In this document: one piece after another, positions 1-4,814 of the stretch
Layout: each line of letters starts with the position of its first letter
How positions within the stretch are numbered: the stretch's first letter is position 1
NCBI GenBank assembly: GCA_023398855.1
Contig: JAEWRS010000466.1
Location: 1 to 5,738, forward strand
Length of the DNA stretch: 5,738 nt
Source: Bacillota bacterium
GTDB taxonomy: Bacteria; Bacillota; Clostridia; Lachnospirales; Lachnospiraceae
Direction of reading: 5' to 3'
Notes under the pieces: generated by a model
The model's input: only the letters and a program-made list of their open reading frames with translations
Databases searched by the model: none
What the model was told of the DNA's origin: nothing
Program-made: the position numbers and the translations under genes

Positions 1-568
1 TCCTTATGGTTTCCTCCTTTAATGCGGAATGGGTGATGTCGATAAACATGTCAATGGCATGCATGATAAGGGGTTCAAGCTGGGGGACGATGACATTTTC
101 GCTGATCTCCGCGATCTTGGCATGGAAATCGGCATCGGCCTCAGTGTGGGATATCCCTGCATGGCAGCATTCCTCCACCCGGTTTGCCAGGAGAAGCAGC
201 TCCTCCGCCTGTGCCGGAGTAGCTTTTGTGGCGGCCAGGGCAGCCACCCTGGGCTCGATCATCATGCGGAATTCCAAAAGGTCGGCTACTAGCTTTTCCT
301 TATTTTCAATAAAAATGAAGCCAAGAGGATCGTCGGATACGCCAGTATTGTGGCAGACGTAAATTCCGGAGCCTTGCTGAACTGTAAGAATATTACGTGA
401 AACAAGAGCCCGTACGGCTTCCCGAAGGGTGCTTCGTCCCACACCCATAAGAGAGGAAAGAGTGGTTTCGTTAGGAAGCTGGGCGCCTTCTTTTAATTTG
501 TTGTCAATGATGTATTTGATGATTCTTTCAGCCGTTGTATCGGCTAGGGATTTATGAGTTGAGGCCAT
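1..568 (-). CDS. FadR-type GntR family transcriptional regulator (FCD domain), C-terminus cut by window edge
   Basis: Read on the minus strand from ATG at 568-566, this frame is open for 189 codons and leaves the window before any stop. AAGGA at 576-580 lies 7 bases upstream of the ATG, which fixes the start. Residues 9-72 form a GntR winged helix: the helix-turn-helix is at about 31-55 (LPNETTLSSL, then GRSTLREAVRAL) and the wing is QQGSGIYV at 64-71. From about 95 the all-helical FCD ligand domain begins (LLEFRMMIEPRVAALAA). It contains the D-x-x-F-H signature, D145 and H149, two of the usual metal ligands; the later histidines would lie outside the window. FadR/FCD proteins are usually 220-250 residues, so about 80-85% is present. 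Such proteins mostly repress carboxylate or sugar-acid catabolic genes and release DNA on binding the acid. The divergent dehydratase gene is the obvious target, with likely autoregulation. The family call is firm; the ligand is unknown. Confidence 0.93.
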   Translation of the reverse strand, partial: MASTHKSLADTTAERIIKYIIDNKLKEGAQLPNETTLSSLMGVGRSTLREAVRALVSRNILTVQQGSGIYVCHNTGVSDDPLGFIFIENKEKLVADLLEFRMMIEPRVAALAATKATPAQAEELLLLANRVEECCHAGISHTEADADFHAKIAEISENVIVPQLEPLIMHAIDMFIDITHSALKEETIR

Positions 569-575
569 AGTGTGT

Positions 576-580
576 TCCTT
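576..580 (-). promoter_or_regulatory. Ribosome binding site of the FadR-type regulator
   Basis: The minus strand reads AAAGGAAC here, ending 7 bases before the ATG at 568-566. It decides the start of a gene whose other end is outside the window. Confidence 0.8.
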
Positions 581-600
581 TCAGCTATGTGGTTATCTTA

Positions 601-704
601 TCTGATTATATACGTAATTTCTGATTCCTTCAAGTATAAATAAATGAGATGAGGTGTTAATAAATCAGATGAATTAAATATAAGATGACGAATTGAGCAG
701 ATGA
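601..704. repeat. Repeated AATCAGA and AGATGA motifs, candidate operators
   Basis: AATCAGA occurs at 601-607 and 620-626 on the minus strand and at 663-669 on the plus strand. AGATGA occurs on the plus strand at 647-652, 667-672, 683-688 and 699-704; the last three are exactly 16 bases apart. A further AGATGA (838-843) lies in the leader of the dehydratase gene. The cluster sits between the two divergent promoters, where a regulator controlling both genes would bind. Chance recurrence in AT-rich DNA cannot be excluded. Confidence 0.35.
605..633 (-). promoter_or_regulatory. Sigma-A type promoter of the FadR-type regulator
   Basis: On the minus strand TTGAAG (628-633) and a perfect TATAAT (605-610) are separated by exactly 17 bases. 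Transcription would begin near 598, giving a leader of about 30 bases. The heptamer AATCAGA (minus strand) occurs in the spacer (620-626) and again overlapping the -10 box (601-607). This suggests autoregulation by the gene's own product, which is an inference. Confidence 0.72.
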
Positions 705-792
705 CTTTGGAATGAAAAATGAGACAAACAAGATAAAATGCATAAAAATCGTGAAAATACCCATGGAATTAATATAAAGCCATAAAGCATAA

Positions 793-821
793 TTGACAAT
801 CATATGATGAGTTATTATAAT
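793..821 (+). promoter_or_regulatory. Consensus sigma-A promoter of the dehydratase gene
   Basis: TTGACA (793-798) and TATAAT (816-821) both match consensus at all six positions, with the ideal 17-base spacer. Transcription should start near 828, leaving a leader of about 35 bases before the ATG at 863. Such a strong promoter would need a repressor to be conditional. The spacer contains a perfect 10-base palindrome, and two tandem ATAAAGC copies (774-780 and 782-788) sit just upstream of the -35 box. Confidence 0.87.
799..808. promoter_or_regulatory. Palindrome between -35 and -10, candidate repressor operator
   Basis: ATCATATGAT is a perfect 10-base palindrome lying wholly in the spacer of the dehydratase promoter. 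A dimer bound here would block RNA polymerase. The divergent FadR-type regulator is the natural candidate, but the sequence is not an obvious match to the general FadR-family TnGTnnnACnA pattern, so the assignment is tentative. Confidence 0.4.
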
Positions 822-848
822 GAAAATATAAAATATAAGATGAATAGG

Positions 849-855
849 AAAGGAG
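849..855 (+). promoter_or_regulatory. Ribosome binding site of the dehydratase gene
   Basis: AAAGGAG ends 7 bases before the ATG at 863. It selects this start over ATG codons further upstream (for example 804), which are in another frame. Confidence 0.85.
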
Positions 856-862
856 CGTTATT

Positions 863-2578
863 ATGGTTAGTCAGGAAATCCGGAAGCTGGCCCCGGAAAT
901 GGACCCGCTTCGCATGGGCATGGGCTGGAAGGCAGAAGATCTTTCCAAAATGCAGATCATGGTGGAGAGCACCTTTGGTGACAGCCATCCGGGAAGCGCC
1001 CACCTTCTGGAGCTGGTAAACAAAACAGCAGATGGGGTAAAGGATAACGGAGGAAAAGCGGCAAGATATTTTACAACAGATATATGTGATGGAATGGCCC
1101 AGGGTCATGACGGCATCAACTATTCCCTGGTTTCACGGGATACCATCTGTAATATGATTGAGATTCATGCCAATGCAACACCATTTGATGGCGGAGTATT
1201 TATTTCAAGCTGTGACAAAGGAGTGCCTGCCCATCTGATGGCTATCGGACGGGTTAATATGCCCTCCATTCTGGTGACAGGAGGGGTTATGGATGCTGGT
1301 CCGGATCTTCTGACCCTGGAGCAGATCGGAAAGTACAGCGCCATGTGCCAGAGAGGGGAACTGGAGCCTGAAAAGCTGGAGTATTATAAGCAGCATGCCT
1401 GTCCCTCCTGTGGAGCCTGCTCTTTTATGGGAACAGCATCAACCATGCAGGTCATGGGAGAAGCCCTTGGACTCATGCTTCCGGGCTCAGCTCTTATGCC
1501 CGCAACCTGTCCGGATTTAAAAGAAGTGGCTGAAAAAGCAGGACGTCAGATCATGGAGCTTGCTGCAAAGGGAATAAAGCCAAGAGACATGGTTACCATG
1601 GATTCCTTTGAAAATGCGATTATGGTCCATGCTGCTATATCCGGGTCCACGAATTCCCTGATACATCTTCCTGCCATTGCTCACGAATTTGGTCTGGAAA
1701 TAGATTCAGGGATGTTTGACAGGCTGCACAGAGGTGCCCATTACCTTCTTGACATCAGACCCGCCGGTAAATGGCCGGCCCAGTACTTCTACTATGCAGG
1801 CGGAGTACCGAGGATCATGGAAGAGATCAAGTCGGTGCTTCATCTGGATGCAATGACTGTAACAGGAAAGACCCTGGGGGAAAATCTGGAGATACTGAAA
1901 CAAAGTGGTTATTATGACAAATGCGATGAGTATTGCGCAAGAGCCGGGGTGAAAAAAGAAGAAATCATCCGCCCCTTTGAAAAGGCGATTGGAACAGATG
2001 GTGCCATTGCCATTTTAAAAGGAAATCTTGCGCCGGAAGGTGCGGTCATCAAGCATACTGCCTGTCCAAAAGAAATGTTCCATGCAGTGTTACATGCACG
2101 CCCCTTTGACAGTGAGGAAGAGGCCATTGATGCGGTGCTGAAACACAGGGTCAAGCCTGGGGATGCCGTATTCATACGGTATGAGGGTCCAAAGGGAAGC
2201 GGTATGCCGGAAATGTTTTACACCTCAGAAGCCATATCCTCAGATAAGGAACTTGGCCGGACCATTGCCCTGATCACTGACGGCCGGTTTTCCGGGGCGT
2301 CCACAGGTCCTTCTATCGGGCATGTTTCACCGGAAGCGGCAGACGGGGGGCCTATTGCCTTAGTGGAAGAGGGGGATTTGATTCAGATAGACATACCGGA
2401 CCGCCTCCTTGCAATTGTAGGCGTAAAAGGTCAGAGGAAATCCGAAGGTGAGATGGAAGAGATCCTTAAGGAACGGCGGGAAAGATGGCGGCCAAGACCG
2501 TCAAAATATTCTACTGGCGTATTGAAAATATTCAGTGAACGTGCCGTATCTCCTATGAAGGGCGGATATATGGAGTGA
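863..2578 (+). CDS. IlvD/Edd-family dehydratase (dihydroxy-acid or sugar-acid dehydratase-like)
   Basis: A complete 571-residue member of the IlvD/Edd family, cytoplasmic Fe-S enzymes that remove water from 2,3-dihydroxy or sugar acids to give 2-keto acids. Landmarks: DGMAQG (76-81), SSCDKGVPA (115-123; C117 Fe-S ligand, D118 and K119 metal site), CPSCGAC (180-186; C186 Fe-S ligand), GSTNSLIHLP (261-270), GSGMPEM (445-451; E450 metal ligand), TDGRFSG (472-478; S477 the proposed base) and IGHVSPEAADGG (485-496). Length is close to ordinary IlvD (about 555-616). Oddity: IlvD has a PCN motif carrying its first Fe-S cysteine, and here the matching stretch is HPGSAHL with G44. The 73-residue distance from G44 to C117 equals that between the E. 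coli IlvD cysteines as I remember them. The divergent FadR-type regulator and absence of neighbouring ilv genes favour a sugar-acid substrate over valine/isoleucine synthesis. Family is certain; substrate is open. Confidence 0.93.
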   Translation: MVSQEIRKLAPEMDPLRMGMGWKAEDLSKMQIMVESTFGDSHPGSAHLLELVNKTADGVKDNGGKAARYFTTDICDGMAQGHDGINYSLVSRDTICNMIEIHANATPFDGGVFISSCDKGVPAHLMAIGRVNMPSILVTGGVMDAGPDLLTLEQIGKYSAMCQRGELEPEKLEYYKQHACPSCGACSFMGTASTMQVMGEALGLMLPGSALMPATCPDLKEVAEKAGRQIMELAAKGIKPRDMVTMDSFENAIMVHAAISGSTNSLIHLPAIAHEFGLEIDSGMFDRLHRGAHYLLDIRPAGKWPAQYFYYAGGVPRIMEEIKSVLHLDAMTVTGKTLGENLEILKQSGYYDKCDEYCARAGVKKEEIIRPFEKAIGTDGAIAILKGNLAPEGAVIKHTACPKEMFHAVLHARPFDSEEEAIDAVLKHRVKPGDAVFIRYEGPKGSGMPEMFYTSEAISSDKELGRTIALITDGRFSGASTGPSIGHVSPEAADGGPIALVEEGDLIQIDIPDRLLAIVGVKGQRKSEGEMEEILKERRERWRPRPSKYSTGVLKIFSERAVSPMKGGYME

Positions 2579-2591
2579 TGAAAAGTGCAGG

Positions 2592-2625
2592 AAAAAGGTA
2601 TGGCAGAGTGGTGCTATGCTTTTTT
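2592..2625 (+). terminator. Intrinsic terminator after the dehydratase gene
   Basis: GGTATGGCA (2597-2605) pairs with TGCTATGCT (2612-2620) across the six-base loop GAGTGG. All nine pairs form if three G-U wobbles are allowed. A run of five T (2621-2625) follows and five A (2592-2596) precede the stem and can extend it. It begins 14 bases after the stop codon, so the dehydratase message most likely ends here. Confidence 0.75.
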
Positions 2626-2711
2626 CTATTTCTCTGGTTTTCTCTCATGGAATAAACCGTACATGCATGGGTTAGGGTATAAGGTACAAACCTGTCTGAA
2701 TAGTATTCTTC

Positions 2712-2718
2712 AGGAGGT
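2712..2718 (+). promoter_or_regulatory. Strong ribosome binding site before a 48-codon ORF
   Basis: AGGAGGT matches the anti-Shine-Dalgarno sequence very well and ends 7 bases before the ATG at 2726. It is the main reason to treat the following short frame as a real or formerly real gene. Confidence 0.7.
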
Positions 2719-2725
2719 GTAAGGA

Positions 2726-2872
2726 ATGGATTCACCAGCTTATGTAACCTATGAAGAAAAACAAATGACGGTAAAGGTAGAACGGGTTTTTATTGGTGAA
2801 AGGACTGCAAAGGAACTGGTGCTGGAATTATTGAGAAAACGCAGGGAATCCGGGGGGTCTCCTATGCCTTAG
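2726..2872 (+). CDS. Small protein of unknown function (48 residues), probably from a mobile element
   Basis: An ATG behind a near-perfect AGGAGG site opens a 48-codon frame ending in TAG. The protein is charged and soluble: a beta-like stretch MTVKVERVFIGERTA (14-28) leads into a helical, Lys/Arg-rich KELVLELLRKRRE (29-41), with a short Gly/Ser/Pro tail. There is no signal peptide or membrane segment. I do not recognise a named family. The shape (short VERVFIG-type strand then a basic helix) resembles small proteins often encoded just before serine recombinases in clostridial integrative elements, and a recombinase-like fragment does follow 25 bases on. The tail may be foreign sequence joined by the same deletion that shortened the recombinase. 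Function is not assigned. Confidence 0.55.
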   Translation: MDSPAYVTYEEKQMTVKVERVFIGERTAKELVLELLRKRRESGGSPMP

Positions 2873-2888
2873 GCGGACATGGTTCTTA

Positions 2889-2936
2889 TTGCCTGGGGAA
2901 AATGGTTTTGACATATACAGAGAATATGTAGATGAT
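2889..2936 (+). pseudogene. Serine recombinase (resolvase N-terminal domain) fragment
   Basis: The frame from 2889 encodes LPG followed by ENGFDIYREYVDD (2898-2936). This matches the pattern of large serine recombinases, where an E-x-G-[FY]-x-I-x-x-EYVDDG stretch follows the region carrying the catalytic serine and precedes the SG-x-x-x-x-RP motif. Here similarity stops right after VDD; the next residues (SDKIG) run into a large hairpin. No catalytic serine motif is visible upstream and no rest of the protein downstream, so only a dozen or so codons remain. The frame stays open to 3119 but the rest does not look like protein. Because the match is short, the call is moderate. Confidence 0.45.
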
Positions 2937-2942
2937 AGTGAT

Positions 2943-3001
2943 AAAATAGGACTTAATCAAAAAACTCCAATTAAGGGGTTTTACCGATTAAGTCCTATTT
3001 T
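2943..3001. terminator. Large nested hairpin, likely bidirectional terminator
   Basis: A perfect 16-base inverted repeat, AAAATAGGACTTAATC (2943-2958) and its complement (2986-3001), encloses a second hairpin. In the inner one AAAACTCC (2961-2968) pairs with GGGGTTTT (2975-2982), with one G-U pair and an AATTAA loop. About 24 pairs form in total. On the plus strand six T (2998-3003) end the stem; on the minus strand there is a run of four. It would stop transcription arriving from the recombinase remnant and also messages leaving the minus-strand regulator that ends at 3111. It could instead be the end of a small mobile element. Confidence 0.6.
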
Positions 3002-3035
3002 TTATGCCCTATTTACCCAAAACCATTTTATCCCT

Positions 3036-3120
3036 AAAGGGGTACACCAATGGTGGATATCATTGCCATTATCAATGAAAAAGGCAGCGTGGGAAAAACA
3101 GCCAGGTCCATCACGCTAGC
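3036..3120 (+). pseudogene. ParA/Soj-type ATPase, 5' fragment only
   Basis: AAAGGGG (3036-3042) stands 7 bases before ATG at 3050, which opens a frame starting MVDIIAIINEKGSVGKT. ParA/MinD-type partition ATPases begin in just this way: a hydrophobic strand, IIAIINQKGGVGKTT in the typical form, then a helix. The deviant Walker A lysines are present (K11 and K16), but the second glycine of KGGVGKT is serine and the residue after KT is alanine. ParA likeness ends around residue 24; the frame then reads antisense through the minus-strand regulator gene and stops at 3176-3178 after 42 codons. Only the first tenth of a ParA (usually about 250-280 residues) remains, so it cannot be functional. ParA genes are carried by plasmids and many integrative elements, which fits the recombinase remnant nearby. 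Confidence 0.65.
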
Positions 3121-4520
3121 CATGTACTCCACGCAGCTTTTAAACGCTTTACACAGTCTGGTATATCTTCAAGACTGATTTTACTAAATCCAAGAAAAAG
3201 TGTATTAGGAGGACAATCTGCTTTTTCCTGCCAGAAGTTCATGGTTGAGTATACTCGTACCCCATGATTGAGTGCGCTTTTAATAAGTTCCTCCTGACTT
3301 ACTGTTTCTGAAAATTTCAATAAAAAATATTGTCCGGAACCATTGCTGGAAATTTTAATCTTACTTTGGACATCAGATAATTCTTTAAAAAACAATTCAA
3401 GCCTTTTGCGAAAAATCTGATTCAGTTTCCGTATATGTTTATCATACTGCTCAGTTTCCAGTAACTTTCCAATAATTAGTTGGTTTAGTAATGGAACTGT
3501 ACTGGAGTAGTTGTGATACTTCTCATCATACACATTTTTAAATTGAGGAGGTAAAATCATGTACCCCATACGGATAGAGGGAGAAAGTGCTTTAGAGAAA
3601 GTACCGAGATATATAACACAATCATGGGAATCAATGGATTGCAATGATGGAACTGGTCTGGCATAATAGCGTAATTCACTGTCAAAATCATCTTCAATAA
3701 TATAGGCTCTATGCTCATTTGCCCAATGCAAAAGCTCATATCTTCTTCCTACAGGCATAGTGACTCCCGTGGGAAATTGATGAGAAGGGGTAGTATAGAC
3801 AGCCTGTACGCTTTTATCTTTAGGCAATTGTGCCGTGATCATCCCCTGATCATCAATGGGTATTGCTTTCACATTACACCCTTTATTCTTAAAAATGGTG
3901 GTTGCTTTATCAAACCCGGGCTCTTCAACTAAAACAGTTGCATTGTCATGAAGTATCAAATCACAAATGATATTCAGAGCGTTTTGAAGTCCACAGGTTA
4001 TGATGATCTGATCTTCTGTACAGGAAACCCCGCGAATCTTTTGTAAATACTTTAATAGGTGTGAGCGTAGATATTGTGAGCCATTTTTATCTTGATAGGG
4101 ACGTAGTTTAGACTCATTATCCAGCAAATCAAGACAAATAGGGGTGAATTTTCTCCATAGTTTTTTAGGGAACAAGTCACTTGTAAAACTGCTATTTGTC
4201 AAATCATACTTAGCTTGCTGTTGTTGTACGTTATGACTAATCGTATTATTTGAGTTTACTGGAGACTTTTTAGTCATGATTTGAGGAACAGGCATTACAA
4301 CGTATCCAATACCACGCTGCGGCATTATGTAACCTTCAGCGCATAATTGAGCGTAGGCACTGTCAACGGTGTTACGGCTGATCTGCAAAATTTTGGCCAG
4401 GGTCCTGCTTCCAATCAAAACTTGGTTTTCACTAAGTTTTCCAGATAATATGTCATGGCATATTTGATTATAGATTTGTATATATAAGGGTTCTTTTTTC
4501 TCATTGTCTAAATAGATCAC
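3111..4520 (-). CDS. MocR/PdxR-type regulator: GntR winged helix fused to aminotransferase-like domain
   Basis: A complete 469-residue regulator, starting at GTG (4520-4518) with AAGGGAA (4527-4533) six bases upstream. Residues 8-76 are a GntR winged helix (EPLYIQIYNQI, then SRTLAKILQISRNTVDSAY, wing PQRGIGYVV). A polar, Asn/Gln-rich linker (about 78-106) joins it to a fold-type I aminotransferase-like domain. That domain shows HQFPTGVTMPVGRR (247-260), EDDFDSELRYYARP (276-289), and the PLP lysine in GTFSKALSPSIRMGY (K310, R317). MocR proteins more often have DDYDSE; here Tyr is Phe (F279). These dimeric factors sense PLP or PLP adducts with amino compounds. The divergent EamA transporter is the likely target, as in Bacillus subtilis pairs such as ycxD/ycxC and ydfD/ydfC. 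The stop codon and last few residues fall in the ParA remnant, so the extreme C-terminus may be a junction product. Confidence 0.94.
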   Translation of the reverse strand: MIYLDNEKKEPLYIQIYNQICHDILSGKLSENQVLIGSRTLAKILQISRNTVDSAYAQLCAEGYIMPQRGIGYVVMPVPQIMTKKSPVNSNNTISHNVQQQQAKYDLTNSSFTSDLFPKKLWRKFTPICLDLLDNESKLRPYQDKNGSQYLRSHLLKYLQKIRGVSCTEDQIIITCGLQNALNIICDLILHDNATVLVEEPGFDKATTIFKNKGCNVKAIPIDDQGMITAQLPKDKSVQAVYTTPSHQFPTGVTMPVGRRYELLHWANEHRAYIIEDDFDSELRYYARPVPSLQSIDSHDCVIYLGTFSKALSPSIRMGYMILPPQFKNVYDEKYHNYSSTVPLLNQLIIGKLLETEQYDKHIRKLNQIFRKRLELFFKELSDVQSKIKISSNGSGQYFLLKFSETVSQEELIKSALNHGVRVYSTMNFWQEKADCPPNTLFLGFSKISLEDIPDCVKRLKAAWSTWLA

Positions 4521-4526
4521 AGCAGG

Positions 4527-4533
4527 TTCCCTT
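4527..4533 (-). promoter_or_regulatory. Ribosome binding site deciding the GTG start of the MocR-type regulator
   Basis: Minus-strand AAGGGAA ends six bases before GTG at 4520-4518. Starting there puts the conserved EPLY-x-Q-I helix at residue 10, as expected for this family. Confidence 0.7.
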
Positions 4534-4564
4534 CATATTAGTGGAGCCATAAAAATCTTAAATA

Positions 4565-4596
4565 GTGGCACTTCAATTGTTCCACCTTCTATTATA
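4565..4596 (-). promoter_or_regulatory. Promoter -10 and imperfect inverted repeat before the MocR-type regulator
   Basis: The minus strand has a perfect TATAAT (4591-4596) but only a weak -35 (TAGAAA at 17 bases spacing), as expected where an activator or weak expression is involved. Immediately downstream, at the presumed start of transcription, GTGGCAC (4565-4571) faces GTTCCAC (4579-4585), an inverted repeat matching at 6 of 7 positions. TAGTGG occurs at 4563-4568 and again at 4539-4544. These are plausible binding sites for autoregulation. Confidence 0.42.
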
Positions 4597-4639
4597 AACT
4601 AATTAACAAATACTTTCTATAAAAATTCAAAATCCCTAT

Positions 4640-4705
4640 GGAGAACGATCAGGGCAAGTTTATGTAAAACTGGAAGAGTTTAATCCGGGTGGTAGCCATA
4701 AGACA
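4640..4705 (+). pseudogene. Fold-type II PLP enzyme fragment (cysteine synthase / TrpB-like)
   Basis: The frame here encodes GERSGQ followed by VYVKLEEFNPGGSHKT (4658-4705). This is the signature around the PLP lysine of fold-type II enzymes: cysteine synthases read K-LE-x-x-NPGGS-x-K, and tryptophan synthase beta chains have GSHK. The lysine at 4700-4702 would be the PLP-binding residue. No start codon with a ribosome site precedes it, a stop (4604-4606) lies 12 codons upstream, and no enzyme-like sequence follows, so the remainder of this usually 300-residue protein is gone. It points the same way as the transporter downstream, so the lost gene may once have been co-transcribed with it. The match is short but specific. 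Confidence 0.6.
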
Positions 4706-4799
4706 ACTCTATTATGTTTTATAAACACGCAGATAATGCAAATTGTTATAGATTCAATTTCAGTGGCGAAGACGCAATTGATATTTGTATTCGATAGAT

Positions 4800-4807
4800 A
4801 AGGATGG
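4800..4807 (+). promoter_or_regulatory. Ribosome binding site supporting a TTG start for the transporter
   Basis: AAGGATGG ends 7 bases before TTG at 4815. The other in-frame TTG, at 4785, has no purine-rich site before it and would add ten polar residues. No ATG or GTG is available near the N-terminus. Confidence 0.55.
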
Positions 4808-4814
4808 TGAAATT

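Larger units (their letters stand above)
569..862. other. Divergent intergenic region between regulator and dehydratase genes
   Basis: This AT-rich stretch contains both promoters, the repeat cluster at 601-704 and the spacer palindrome at 799-808, listed separately. Between about 705 and 770 I see nothing beyond A-rich sequence. No small gene with a ribosome site was found. Confidence 0.7.
4521..4814. other. Divergent intergenic region between MocR-type regulator and transporter
   Basis: It holds the regulator's promoter and inverted repeat on the left, the PLP-enzyme remnant in the middle and the transporter's ribosome site on the right. The segment 4706-4799 has no recognisable signal. 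A 27-codon ATG frame there (4714-4797) has no ribosome site and is not called as a gene. Confidence 0.6.

Noticed and set aside
6..362. Plus-strand open frames over the left end
   Set aside because: They are antisense to the clearly recognisable FadR-type regulator and show no ribosome site or known domain.
738..760. Possible catabolite-control (cre) site around AAAAATCGTGAAAA
   Set aside because: Only the central CG and part of the flanks fit, and it is not properly palindromic.
815..1108. Minus-strand open frame over the dehydratase start
   Set aside because: It is antisense to a well-supported gene with its own promoter and ribosome site, and its protein resembles no family.
2655..2683. 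Promoter for the 48-codon ORF using TATAAG at 2678
   Set aside because: There is no recognisable -35 box at 16-18 bases upstream.
2669..2692. GGGTT...AACC inverted ends around 2669-2692 as an element attachment site
   Set aside because: The arms are only four to five bases and no second copy is visible to define an attachment pair.
4714..4797. 27-codon ATG frame with FNFSGEDAIDICIR, faintly like the C-terminal end of aminotransferase-fold proteins
   Set aside because: No ribosome site, very short, and the similarity is too weak to separate from chance, though it could be further debris of the deleted module.
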